64,000 bases of DNA. Source: Neocallimastix lanati (nom. inval.). Lineage: Eukaryota; Neocallimastigomycota; Neocallimastigomycetes; Neocallimastigales; Neocallimastigaceae. The stretch spans positions 128,501 through 192,500 of the forward strand of contig JACVTC010000136.1 in NCBI GenBank assembly GCA_016946835.1, read 5' to 3'. The position numbers were made by a program, and so were the translations under genes. Below are positions 25,498 through 39,633 of this stretch, piece by piece (the first letter of the stretch is position 1; each line of letters starts with the position of its first letter). The notes below the pieces were generated by a model, which ran no database searches, was not told where the DNA came from, and saw nothing but the letters and a program-made list of their open reading frames with translations.

Positions 25498-26304
25498 TTA
25501 ATGTTTCTTAATAAGATTGGCAATATCAATGTTTTTACCAGTAATTCCAATATATGCTCCATTTTCAACTTCTGAGGTGGCTTCTTTGTGAGCAAAGAGC
25601 CATTTGTTGGTAGCAAAGAGTTTACGATCATCAATGTTTCTATTGGCTGTTTCTGTTGTACCAACATTTGTTCCTTTGGGAAGTGCAACAAGAACTTTGA
25701 ATCCTTTTGATGGATCAACATGACATGGTGCATAATGAAGTGTGGAAGCATATACTTCAACAAGAACTCCTTTTGGAACTCTGAAAGCTTTAACTTTAGA
25801 AGAATCAATCTTTTCATTTTCAACATCACTAAGTTTAGCTAAGAGAAGAATGAAATCTTCTGTTCCAAGGTTGTATTCACTATCTCTGTGATATTCAAGA
25901 CAATTTAATTTTGTGTTGTGTCCATTACAGTAACCAAATTGGAATGGTAATCCTCCATAAAGACTAGTTCCAAGTTCTTCAGTTTCTGAAGTAGCCATTA
26001 AATTAGGATCTTCAGCAACATATTCAACATTATCTGGAAGAGGGGTATCATTTCTAAGAGTTTTAAGAATTTCTTTTACACTGTATCCTTCAACAATTCT
26101 ACCATATTCTTTAAATTCTTTGTCTCTTACACTTTTAATAACAAGTTTTGAGTTTTTACTTTGATTATATCTCCAATTCCAACTGTCTTCTTCACTACTT
26201 TCTTCATCAGAATCATCATCTTCCCATGATCTATATGGAGAAGCAAAAACTTGTAAAGTTAAAATACTAATTAAAAAGAGAGCCACTATTTTTCTGTTTA
26301 ACAT
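25498..26304 (-). CDS. Secreted DUF4867-like protein, copy 4 (inverted)
   Basis: Minus-strand 268-aa copy with intact signal peptide, acidic segment and domain. Distinguishing changes: LNRKIVALF at the start of the signal peptide and K for R in NQSKNSK. The ligand-like residues of EYHRDSE and LHYAPC are kept. The 3' flank just after the stop differs from those of the other copies. About 2.1 kb separates it from copy 5, the same spacing as in the forward array. Expected product and doubts as for the other copies: family by remembered consensus, export by signal peptide, function unknown. Confidence 0.85.
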   Translation of the reverse strand: MLNRKIVALFLISILTLQVFASPYRSWEDDDSDEESSEEDSWNWRYNQSKNSKLVIKSVRDKEFKEYGRIVEGYSVKEILKTLRNDTPLPDNVEYVAEDPNLMATSETEELGTSLYGGLPFQFGYCNGHNTKLNCLEYHRDSEYNLGTEDFILLLAKLSDVENEKIDSSKVKAFRVPKGVLVEVYASTLHYAPCHVDPSKGFKVLVALPKGTNVGTTETANRNIDDRKLFATNKWLFAHKEATSEVENGAYIGITGKNIDIANLIKKH

Positions 26305-27592
26305 CTTCAATTAAAAATGTAATAAAATTTTAATATTTAGATATTTAAATCAGTAGTTTAAAAACTTTATTTATTTTATTAATTAGTATATAAAATTATA
26401 TTTAAATATAAGAAATAAAAAAAAAAAAAAAAAAAAAATTTCTGATATTTATATAAATTTTATTATAAAAATATTTTAATGGTTTAATTATAATAAGCTC
26501 TGAAATTACATAATTTATGTCTACATAATATAATTAATAAAAATTTAATTGTATAATTTCTAAATTATATAATTAATAAATATTAAATAAAAATTTATTA
26601 ATTATTTAATTATTTAATAAAAAAAAATAATAATTGTTTTTAATCTAAAATTAAATTGATATAAAAAAAAAAATATTAGTTTTAAATCTAAAATTAAATT
26701 GATATAAAATATAACTTAGAATTGATTTAAATAAATTATTATTGCTATTAAAATTGATATTATATACATTTATTAAAATTGATAATTTATTTAAATCAAT
26801 TCTAATATCAATTTTAATAAAAAAATAAATATTTAATACTAAAAAAATTATTGAAATTTAATAAAAATTTTTATATATTTAAATTCTTAATATAAATTGA
26901 ATGATTAAGCTAAAATTATTATTTTTTTCAATTTAAAAATTATAATGTAATAATATATGTTTAATATGCCATAATTCAATATTTTAAAATCTAAAAAAAA
27001 ATTATGATTTTATTTATAAATAATTCATAAATTATATATTAATTTTAAACATTACATATAATGATGAATCTATTAATATTATTTTTAATAAATATAAAAT
27101 TAATCTTGAAAAAAAAAAAATTCAAAGATTTTATATTTATGTAATTCACCATAAAAAAATAAAGGATAATTGAAAATAATTATTAATTTTTTTTTGAAAT
27201 AAAAAAAAATTGAAAATCCTTTATTAATAATAAATATTATATAAATTTAAAAATAAATAAAACAAATGATTTCTATTACTTAAGTATAGATCTATATATT
27301 TATCATATATCATTTATAATCAAAATTAAAATTTTTTATTATTATTATTTCTTATATAATATTTTATTAATTTTTTTTAATAAATTTTTACAATATATTT
27401 TTATTATTTTTAAAATTAATTATTTTTAAATTATAATAATTATCATAATAATTATTATTTTTATTAAAATAAGTTATAATTTAATATATAATAAAATTAA
27501 AAAATCGCTTGTTTAATTTTTTTTTTCATTTTTAGTAAATTTATATATTAAACCCTTTAAAATTATTTCACCACTATTTTTAATTTTTATAT
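26305..27592. other. Spacer between inverted copies, no gene
   Basis: AT-rich. Carries the conserved upstream box of copy 4 (26339-26361), an A-run near 26418-26438 and the 3' flank of copy 5, which resembles the flank after copies 2 and 3 (stretch containing 'caccactatttttaattttt'). Confidence 0.55.
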
Positions 27593-28399
27593 TTAATGTT
27601 TCTTGATAAGATTGGCAATATCAATGTTTTTACCAGTAATTCCAATATATGCTTCATTTTCAACTTCTGAGGTGGCTTCTTTGTGAGCAAAGAGCCATTT
27701 GTTGGTAGCAAAGAGTTTACGATCATCAATGTTTCTATTGGCTGTTTCTGTTGTACCAACATTTGTTCCTTTGGGAAGTGCAACAAGAACTTTGAATCCT
27801 TTTGATGGATCAACATGACATGGTGCATAATGAAGTGTGGAAGCATATACTTCAACAAGAACTCCTTTTGGAACTCTGAAAGCTTTAACTTTAGAAGAAT
27901 CAATCTTTTCATTTTCAACATCACTAAGTTTAGCTAAGAGAAGAATGAAATCTTCTGTTCCAAGGTTGTATTCACTATCTCTGTGATATTCAAGACAATT
28001 TAATTTTGTGTTGTGTCCATTACAGTAACCAAATTGGAATGGTAATCCTCCATAAAGACTAGTTCCAAGTTCTTCAGTTTCTGAAGTAGCCATTAAATTA
28101 GGATCTTCAGCAACATATTCAACATTATCTGGAAGAGGGGTATCATTTCTAAGAGTTTTAAGAATTTCCTTTACACTGTATCCTTCAACAATTCTACCAT
28201 ATTCTTTAAATTCTTTGTCTCTTACACTTTTAATAACAAGTTTTGAGTTTCTACTTTGATTATATCTCCAATTCCAACTGTCTTCTTCACTACTTTCTTC
28301 ATCAGAATCATCATCTTCCCATGATCTATATGGAGAAGCAAAAACTTGTAAAGTTAAAATACTAATTAAAAAGAGAGCCAATATTTTTTTGTTTAACAT
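27593..28399 (-). CDS. Secreted DUF4867-like protein, copy 5 (inverted)
   Basis: Minus-strand 268-aa copy. Sequence is closest to copies 2 and 3; one notable change is E for G in VENEAYIGITG near the C-terminus. Signal peptide is of the LALFLISIL type, followed by the acidic Ser/Trp segment and the complete DUF4867-like domain. Upstream box and 3' flank match the forward array, so the inverted pair is most simply a copied and inverted segment of it. Five full-length copies with few amino-acid changes argue for dosage or ongoing gene conversion rather than decay. Confidence 0.85.
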   Translation of the reverse strand: MLNKKILALFLISILTLQVFASPYRSWEDDDSDEESSEEDSWNWRYNQSRNSKLVIKSVRDKEFKEYGRIVEGYSVKEILKTLRNDTPLPDNVEYVAEDPNLMATSETEELGTSLYGGLPFQFGYCNGHNTKLNCLEYHRDSEYNLGTEDFILLLAKLSDVENEKIDSSKVKAFRVPKGVLVEVYASTLHYAPCHVDPSKGFKVLVALPKGTNVGTTETANRNIDDRKLFATNKWLFAHKEATSEVENEAYIGITGKNIDIANLIKKH

Positions 28400-29036
28400 C
28401 TTCAATTAAAAAAGAAATAAAATTTTAATATTTATATATTTAAATCAGTAGTTTAAAAACTTTATTTATTTTATTAATTAGTATATAAAATTATATATTA
28501 AATATAAGAAATAAAAAAAATAAGAAAAAATTTCTGATATTTATATAAAATTTATTATAAAAATAATTTAAATCTTTAATTGTAATAAATTTTAAAATAT
28601 ATTTTAAAATTTATTATAATTAAAGATTTTAAGTTTTTACTTTTACATTTAATATAAAATTAATTGTATATTATCTAATATCTAATTTATATAAATTATT
28701 AATAATTAAATAATTTGTAATTAATGAATTATTTAAAATAATATTATTTTTAAAATCAAAACTACATATATATGTATAAAATAACCTACTAAATAATAAT
28801 GATTAAATTAATTTATTGATTTTTAATGTATTTATTTTCAATATATATAATATGAAAAATTTTATTTATAAAACTAAAAGAAAAATGTAAAAATTATAAT
28901 TTAGAAGTTTTTTAATCTACTATAATCTGTAATAGATTATAATATTTTACACTATATATATAGTTATACATAAAAAATTATAAAGTATAATATTATGTAT
29001 TAATAAGTAATACCAATTTTTTAATTATATCAATGA

Positions 29037-29247
29037 ATAAAACCAAAATTTTATAATTGTATTTTTAAATAAATCCAAAATTTTATAATTGTATTAATAT
29101 ATAAAACCAAAATTTTATAATTATATTTTTAAATAAATCCAAAATTTTACAATTGTATTAATAAATAAATCCAAAATTTTATAATTATATTTTTAAATAA
29201 AACCAAAATTTTATAATTATATTTTTATATTTTTAAATAAAACCAAA
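29037..29247. repeat. Tandem repeat, about 31-bp unit, about 7 copies
   Basis: Units of the form 'ccaaaattttataattgtat' plus a variable end that alternates between 'taaataaatcc' and 'taaataaaacc' types. Alternating unit types suggest a two-unit higher-order period. Confidence 0.85.
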
Positions 29248-29286
29248 ATATTATATCTAATTTACATATATTAAAAGTATTAAATA

Positions 29287-29520
29287 TTTTGTAAATTATG
29301 AATTATTAAAATATATATATATATATATATTGTCAATTTTAAATGTAAAATTAAATTGAAATAAAATATTTGTAAATTATGAATTATTAAAATATATATA
29401 CATATATATTGTCAATTTTAAATGTAAAATTAAATTGAAATAAATTATTTTGTAAATTATGAATTATTAAAATATATATATATTGACAATTTCAAATGTA
29501 AAACTAAATTGAGATAAAAT
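29287..29520. repeat. Tandem repeat, about 80-bp unit, 3 copies
   Basis: Each unit holds 'ttgtaaattatgaattatta', then a TA run of different length, then 'ttgtcaattttaaatgtaaa' and 'attaaattgaaata'. The TA run accounts for most of the length difference between units. Confidence 0.85.
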
Positions 29521-31099
29521 AAAACTCTAAGTAATTATTTTTCTAATTCATAATTACTTTTCTAATTCATTTAGTTTATTATTTATTTTTAATATATATT
29601 TAACTATGAATAATTTCATTGGTAATATAAATAAAAATAATAATTTAATTATTTATTCATCTATTATAATAAAAATTATATTAATATTATACTGTATATA
29701 CAAATTTTAATAATAAATACTAAATATAAAAATTATGGAAATTTAAATATAAAAATAATTTTTTTAATTCATTTAATTAAAGAATATTATTTTAACAAAC
29801 TTAATTAGTGTTGTTTGAAAAAATCAATCTATGTAATTTTTCATTCTATATATTTAATTCAAGACTCTCTTTATTTTTATATTAATTTTTTTTTCTCTTT
29901 ATTTATTTTTTTTTTTTTTTTTTTTTTGGAATATTTTTTTATCAAACTATGATTTATATTTTGATTTCTAAAAATAAAAAATTTTATTTATAGAAATAAT
30001 AATATAATTATTAATATATTTAATTATTAGTATATTTAAAAATTTTTGACAAGAAAAAAATACTTCTTATATTTTATATATATAAAATGAAGTTTATAAT
30101 GCATGTTTAACAAATATAAATTATAAAATATATTTATATATATATAATAAATCTGTAAAAATTTTAAACTAGAAAAAAATGTACCTAAATATTTGAATAA
30201 TTAAAAAAAGTAATAACATCATTAAAATAATGTAATAACCTATTTTTATGAAATTATTTAAAACATTATTCACAGAAAGACTTCTATATAAAAAGTTTTA
30301 TAAATTTTTATTCAGAAAAAACAAAAATTAAAAAAATTTTCATTTAATTAATCTTAATATTATATTTTTATATTTATTTTTATATTTATTTTATTTTAAA
30401 CATATATATATAAAGTATATGTCATTATAATTATTTGGGGCTTCTTATCATTTTAATACTTAATAAAATATATTATAAACAATTAATAAAAATTTTCTCT
30501 TTAAAAAGGATAGAGAACTAGATAAATTTTTAATTAACAAAAATGTCTTTTTTTCTTATTTAATATCATTATTTATAATTAATAAACTTTTTTTTCTACT
30601 TAATAATAAGTATTTCTGGTATAATTATTAATTATCTAAATTTCTCATATTTTTTACATTTTTTGCTTTTAATTTATTTAAATATTTATCTAATTATAGT
30701 TAATTTAACATGAAAAATACTTTCTACATTTAGTTTTTTAATTTTAATTTTATTTATTTCATTTTAATTTAAATAATAATTCATTATTATTTATTTTTTA
30801 TTAATTTAATTTTATTGTTAACTTTATCAAATATTTTATCATTAATTTATGTTATATATTTGTAATAGATTTATAACATATATTTTTACATGATGTATTT
30901 ATTAGAAATAAGCCACAATATTAATAATTATTTTATCATTTATTCTTTACAGTATTCTTTTATACTCTACATAAAATAATCCATACTTTACAAAGACTTA
31001 TTAAATATCGCATATTTTTACATTATATTTATTTTCTTTGATTTTCTTTGTATACATTTTTATATATTTTTTAATAAAAAAATAAACTTAAATTTAAAA

Positions 31100-32140
31100 G
31101 ATTATGAGTCTAAAGTCTCTATTACAAAATGAGGGCGAACAGCGCTGAATGTTTTATTTTCAAAGGAAACAACTTTAAAATATGGAAGAAACTACTTCTC
31201 AGCACGTAAAGGCCAATGATCTGGACATTATATTTGATCCAAGAAGTAATCATGATAAAAATAAAAGTAAAAATAATTTTACCAGAAAATAATGCTACAT
31301 CAACAAAGACACTTAGTAAATGAATGTCTATTCAATTAAAAAACAAATGGATCTTGGATTAATAAAAATTCTATTACAAACAGTATTAATAATAATTATA
31401 ATAATAATAATGAAAATTTATCCAATGATAATAATAATAATAATAATAATAACAATTTTTCATTAATAAATATTAAAAAAGTAATAATTTTTCAAAATAA
31501 AAAAAGAGAAAATGTTTAATAATAAAAATTTTTCAAAAAATGAACGAAATTTAAATTTACAAATAATAACATTTTTATTAGTCAAAAATCTAAATTTTAA
31601 TTCAAAAAATTTTAATGATTCAATAAATTAAAATTTTAATGAAATCTTTCCAAATGAAAACAATTTACTACCAAATCATAATCCAATCAATCACATTTAT
31701 GATTACGATAATAATAATTTTATTAATAATAATAATATTAACACATAACAAAAAGATGATGAACATCCAAAAACATATATAAAGTCCCTTAAAAGTAAAT
31801 ACGCTGAATGATGGAAAAAGGTCATATACGAAGAATTAAAAAATTTTTATGACAATGATATAATGATATTTATTGAAAATTTTCCAAAAGACAAAAAATA
31901 TTGTTACTACTAAATTGGTGATGGCAGTTAAAAAGGATGCAAATAATAATATGATTAAAAGAAAGGCACGAACTGTTACAAGGGAATTCAATCATTAATA
32001 TAGAGTTGATTATGAATTAACGTATAGTTCTACTTTAAATATTGATTGAATTAATTTATTACTTGTATATGCTGCAAAACTAAAATGGATTATATTTCAA
32101 TTAGATATTAAGTCAGCCTATTTAAAAGCTGATCTATATT
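31100..32140 (+). pseudogene. Ty1/copia retrotransposon relic
   Basis: Plus-strand reading, with stops, gives the region before and into the copia reverse transcriptase: EHPKTYIKSLKSKYAE followed by WKKVIYEELKNFYDND, then AVKKDANNNMIKRKAR, DYELTYSSTLNID and KWIIFQLDIKSAYLKADL. These are the conserved order and spacing of the copia RT start (RVT_2), including the first catalytic Asp in QLDIKSAY. Asn-rich spacer upstream. The match stops abruptly at about 32140, where a GPH transporter fragment begins on the other strand; no LTR or integrase is seen. At least five in-frame stops, so inactive. Confidence 0.7.
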
Positions 32141-32415
32141 TACCTAATTTTGGATTGTGCTTATCAAGGAAAACACCAATAACTGGATCCCAAATAACAT
32201 CAATGAAACTAACAATAAGCATAAGAGTAGCTGAAATAGCAGTAGATTTTTTTGGATCATTACCTATAATGTAGACATCAATATAAAAGAAACTAACGAA
32301 ACCTGAGACATTTTGATAAATGAAGTTTTGGACCATATCACCAGCTCCATAACCGATTCTTTGAAGCCAATTAAGTTTATAGAATCCTTTAGATTCTAAA
32401 TTGCCAAGAAACTTG
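32118..32415 (-). pseudogene. N-terminal fragment of a GPH (MelB-type) sugar symporter
   Basis: On the minus strand the frame is open from about 32470 and reads KLNWLQRIGYGAGDMVQ, then FIYQNVSGFVSFFYIDVYI, an Ala/Ser-rich helix, and FIDVIWDPVIGVFLDKHNPK followed by LGKYRSAF and a stop. This is the start of a GPH/MFS_2 transporter: family consensus has IGYG.GD in helix 1, D.I.DP.IG in helix 2 and a cytoplasmic loop with K.GK.R. The frame ends exactly where the copia relic begins. The homologous C-terminal piece is at 11501-11821. Confidence 0.7.
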
Positions 32416-33282
32416 AAGTAAATATTAATATTAATAATAATATATTTAATTTTTATGTTATTTTATTTTATTTTTTTTAACAAAGTAATTAAATAAATTT
32501 ATTATTTAATTAATTTATGAATTTTAATGAAAAGTCTTTCCCTTTCTCTTTTATACTTTTTTTTTCAAATATTTAAAATATTTTTTTATTGAAATTACTA
32601 AGAATAAACAAGTACAATTTATTTATATTAATTTTAACCTTAGACATATTTATTCCAGTAAAGATATTTATAATTGATCTAAAATTTAAAACTATCTTAC
32701 AACTTTCTCACCCACACTTCTCTTAATATAGAGAAATGTTTTATTTTTATGTTATTTAATTATAATAAACTATTTAATTAGTTGTTCTTGTGATTAAAAC
32801 TCACTATTTAATATGTTTTTATGTTATGTATTATAAATATTAATAATTATTATTTAAGGAATTATTTAATAACTATATAAACATAAAATTAAAATAAAAA
32901 GAATATTAATAAAACATTGATTTATATCTTTAAATTAATTATATCTTGTTTTATTTTTATCATAAGTAATATTAAAAATCAAGCCTCTTATAAAAAGAGC
33001 ATTATAAAATCATTAGATTTAAATTTGATTTATGACATTAATTTATGGTTGAATAATAAAATTTATTTCATATTAATTAAAGTTTGAATATTTCATTTTA
33101 TATAAGTATTTTAACTTAATATTTTATCTGTTCATATGGATATTAACTATATTAATTAAATTAAAATTAAAGTACCTTAATATATCTAATATGTCACAAA
33201 TAAAATTTATCACAATAAATGTGATACATTTTTTGTGATACATTAATATTTTTAATTAATTTTTTTTTTTTTTTTTACTTCC
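32416..33282. other. AT-rich intergenic region, no gene
   Basis: Nothing coding is seen. A small direct repeat 'tgtgatacatt' occurs twice near 33220-33245. Confidence 0.5.
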
Positions 33283-33340
33283 GGTCTGTGTAGCATCCCA
33301 CTCAAGGGTTGGAATATTGAGGAAGTCACAACAGTTTTAA
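33283..33340 (-). repeat. Dispersed short element abutting a homopolymer, copy 2
   Basis: Reads 'ccggtctgtgtagcatccc', 'ctcaagg', 'ggaatattgagg', 'gtcacaaca' directly after a T-run of about 18. Same landmarks in the same order as the island at 7345-7425. On the minus strand the element would end in poly(A). Confidence 0.45.
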
Positions 33341-33934
33341 AAAATAAAAAGTTTATTTAAAAATTTTTACTTATTTTTGAATTTTTTTTTTTCTTTAATT
33401 TAAATTATTTTAATTTCTGTATTTTTAAGTATTCTTAATAATATTAATTTGTTATTAAGTTTTTTAATTTTATATTATTAATATAAAATTTTCATTTAAA
33501 TTACAATATATAAAATATTTAAATATAATATTTATAAATTTTGATGTATCTTAAGGTATAATTTTTTATATAAATTTAATAATTAATTATTAGCACAATA
33601 AAATTAATAATTTTTATCTTTATTTACACATAAATTCTTTTTTTTTTATTAATATTAGTAATATTTAATATTCATTATTTTTTATATAACTCTTTTTTAG
33701 AGTATTTTGTTTTTTAACATTTAATATATTAATTTTTATTTTTTATATAACTTTTTTTTTAGAGGTATTTAGTAAATTATCAACAATTTTAATAAAAACA
33801 ATTTTGCATATTTAATAATAGTCATAAATAATATTAATTATTATCCATTATATATAATAACAATTTTATAAAATATTTTTGAATTTAATTGATTTCAATA
33901 TGTCGTTAGATGAATTAATTATAATAATATAATT

Positions 33935-34755
<821 letters not shown>

Positions 34756-35333
34756 TTTATTTAAAATTTTTTCTTTTTAATTATGAATCAAATATCAATA
34801 TGATTCTATAAAAAAATTTATTTATAAAAATAAACATTATATATTTTTTTTCTATATAAAATTAAAAATTATCTATTTTCAATGGTATCTAATTCCTAAT
34901 GGTATCTAATTCTTAATGGTATCTAGCTATTTAAAAAGTTGTTATTTTTATAACTACAATAAATTTTCAAATAAACTGAAGAATTATGATAAGAAGAAAA
35001 ATTTTAAAATATTTATACTTTTCTTTACTTTTTATTTTATTTTAATAAAGATATTTCGCTTTAATAACAAATAGATTATACTAACAAAAATATAATAAAC
35101 CACTTCATTGTAAATTACTATTATTTTAATTTTAGATTAATATTTTTATTAATATAAAAGGTATTTTATTCATTAATCAATTTTATTTATATTATTTTTA
35201 AACTGAAAATTAAATTTAATTTAATTCTACTTTCTTTCGATGGATAAAAAAATCATAATTATTATTAAATTTTATATATGAAAAAATAATAAATATTTAA
35301 ACTTTTAAATAATTTTAAATATTGATATTAAAA

Positions 35334-35382
<49 letters not shown>

Positions 35383-35668
35383 TATAGATACAATATTAAA
35401 TTATTATTACTGTTAGTATTTAAAATTATTTTGATCAATATAAGATAATTAAAAAGTAGTAAAAAAATTTATATTAATTATATAAAATAAGATACTTATT
35501 ATTATTATTATTATTATTATTATTTTTACAAATATAATTAATTTATTACTTAATATTTATTTAATGTTTAGAAATTAAACATTAAATTATCTATTAATAT
35601 TTATTTGAATTTTTCTAATAATATTTATTTATTATAAAATATTAATAATAAATTAAATAATAATAATA

Positions 35669-35764
<96 letters not shown>

Positions 35765-36435
35765 CAATTGTACTTGTAAACAATTTAATATATATAACAA
35801 GAAATTGAATAAATATTTTATTTTTTAAGAGTAATATAATTTCAAATACTTTATGACTATGAAAAATAATAATAATAAATTTATTTAAAATAAATAAATT
35901 AAATAAGCAATAAATAATAACAAAAAAATTTTTTTTTTTTTATATTTTCATCTTTTTCATGTATTTAATATTTTTATATATAAATCATTCTTGTATAGTA
36001 CTATAATGTTATATTTATTATACATTTTTTTTTAATTTTTTTTTTTATTTTTTGGATGCTTATGTAATTACTGTAATTCTTTACATTCATGTTGGAATCT
36101 ATTCGTTATACTTCACGTATATTTATTCAATTATTTAATATAATTTCAATCTTTAATATCTTTTATTTTCATTTCTTCATCAATAATTATAAAATATTTT
36201 TTGGAATTTTCAAAGTGTTATAAAACATTTTAAAATTTAAAATAATTTTTAAAAATTAAAATAATAATAACCATTTGAATTTTCCCTTTTGGTTTTGGTC
36301 GTAGTAAATTAAACAATAACAAAGAATATCTCTTAGAGAATACAATATATTTATTATTTTATATTTTACAACATTTATTAATTTTTTTTTTGTTTTTTAT
36401 GATATTTTTTTTTTATTAATATAGATTATTTTTTT
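34756..36435. repeat. Intergenic region with several micro-satellites
   Basis: No gene seen. Contains three copies of a 17-bp unit 'aatggtatctaattcct' (34881-34926), an (AAT)n tract at about 35336-35382, a (TTA)n tract near 35498-35524, and a mixed (AAT)n/(AAAT)n tract at about 35658-35762. Confidence 0.75.
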
Positions 36436-36439
36436 TAAT

Positions 36440-36968
36440 ATGTCGACTATACATAGAGGTTTGAGGTGCTTTAGTCCTGACTATGAAAATTTTGTTTTAA
36501 TTTTTATTCATGATCTTAAATGTTGGACCGAAGGTAAACTATGGGAGTTCTTTAAAAAAAATATCAAATTATTATGAAATAATCTGTAGAATTGTTAAAA
36601 AACATTAATTAATTTTAAAAACTTCTTCATCCTAAGATTAAACTATTATAATAAAAGAGATTATTTGAAAGTTATTTTAATGATTACATAATATTTACCC
36701 ATTAAAAGAATAAAATGGAATATTACTTCTAAAGAAGGTCATTTTCAGAACACTATGAAGAACTTGCTTTTGATGGAATCAGTCATAATCTTAAAGAAAA
36801 TTATTAAAAAGGAGTATTGAATAATTCTTCTTCTCCTCAGGAATTATGGTACATTAATCAACCATTTTCAATGTTAGAAATTCACTCCACCGTTCTTTTA
36901 ATGAAAAATAATAAAGCATAGTCATGATGGTATACCAACAGAAAACATTTTCAATTCTGAGAATAGCA
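36440..36968 (+). pseudogene. Relic of a LINE-B-type retrotransposon
   Basis: Begins with ATGTCGACTATACATAGAGG and reads STIHRGLRCFSPDYENFVLI, FIHDLKCWTEGKLWEFF, then with frame breaks ITSKE, after which it jumps to a segment matching the LINE-B region around residues 560-620 (HYEELA..., SWDINQPIS, LSMKNNKAP). So about 465 codons are missing internally and the copy is frame-broken throughout. It ends near the LINE-B equivalent of 'ttcaattctgagaatag'. Confidence 0.75.
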
Positions 36969-36977
36969 CGAACTAAC

Positions 36978-37645
36978 AACCAGGATAGAACCTGGTTCGA
37001 TTTGTTAAATTGAAGAAATTTTACATCCAACAAATCAAATTTATTTATTTATTTATATATATTGAATAATTTTTTTTTAATTTTTGGTGTTTATTTGAAT
37101 TTTCCTTATTTTCCTTTTTCTTTTTTTTTTTTTCTTTTTTTTATTTTTAAATAAATTAGATATTGTTTTCACTAAAAAATTTATTATTAATAATTTAAAA
37201 ACATTTTTTTTAATTTAAAAAAAAAAAAAAAAAATTAATATATATATATAAATTTTTATATATTATAATTTAAATGATGTTCTCTTTATTTTTATTCAAA
37301 ATATATTAATACTTAGTATTATTGGCAATAAAATAACAAAAAGAAATGAAGAAAATCCAATAAATAATATAAAAATTACAAAATAGCATCCTAAACAAGA
37401 ATTATAATATAACATTAATAATTATTTAATCATTAAATTAAACTATAAATCAATATATTAATATACCAAATTTTCTTAAATACTATTAATAATATTACAT
37501 ATATTTATCATATTAATTATAGTATTTTTGTTATATCTAAATTATAGTAGACAAAAATAATTAATTAAAAATGGAATAATATATATATTAATATATTCAT
37601 TTATTTATATAATATATTACACCAGGTTTTATCCTGGTTATTAAT
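36978..37645. repeat. Pair of inverted palindromic repeats bounding an AT-rich segment
   Basis: 'aaccaggatagaacctggtt' at 36978-36997 and, in inverse orientation, 'accaggttttatcctggtta' at 37621-37640, matching at about 22 of 25 positions when one is inverted. Each copy is itself a hairpin (accagg...cctggt). The 620 bp between are AT-rich and non-coding. Could be a MITE-like element or two solo hairpins; no clear target-site duplication is seen. Confidence 0.4.

Positions 37646-39633
<1,988 letters not shown>

Larger units (their letters stand above)
28400..31095. other. AT-rich region with tandem repeats, no gene
   Basis: Apart from the two repeat arrays listed separately (29037-29247 and 29287-29520), this stretch shows only AT-rich spacer, a T-run at 29909-29927 and no supportable coding sequence. 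Confidence 0.55.

Noticed and set aside
29037..29247. CRISPR-like regular repeats
   Set aside because: The units are contiguous degenerate AT-rich tandem repeats without unique spacers, in a eukaryotic genome.
36978..37001. Possible tRNA T-arm ('cctggttcga')
   Set aside because: No anticodon arm, D-arm or acceptor stem could be folded around it.
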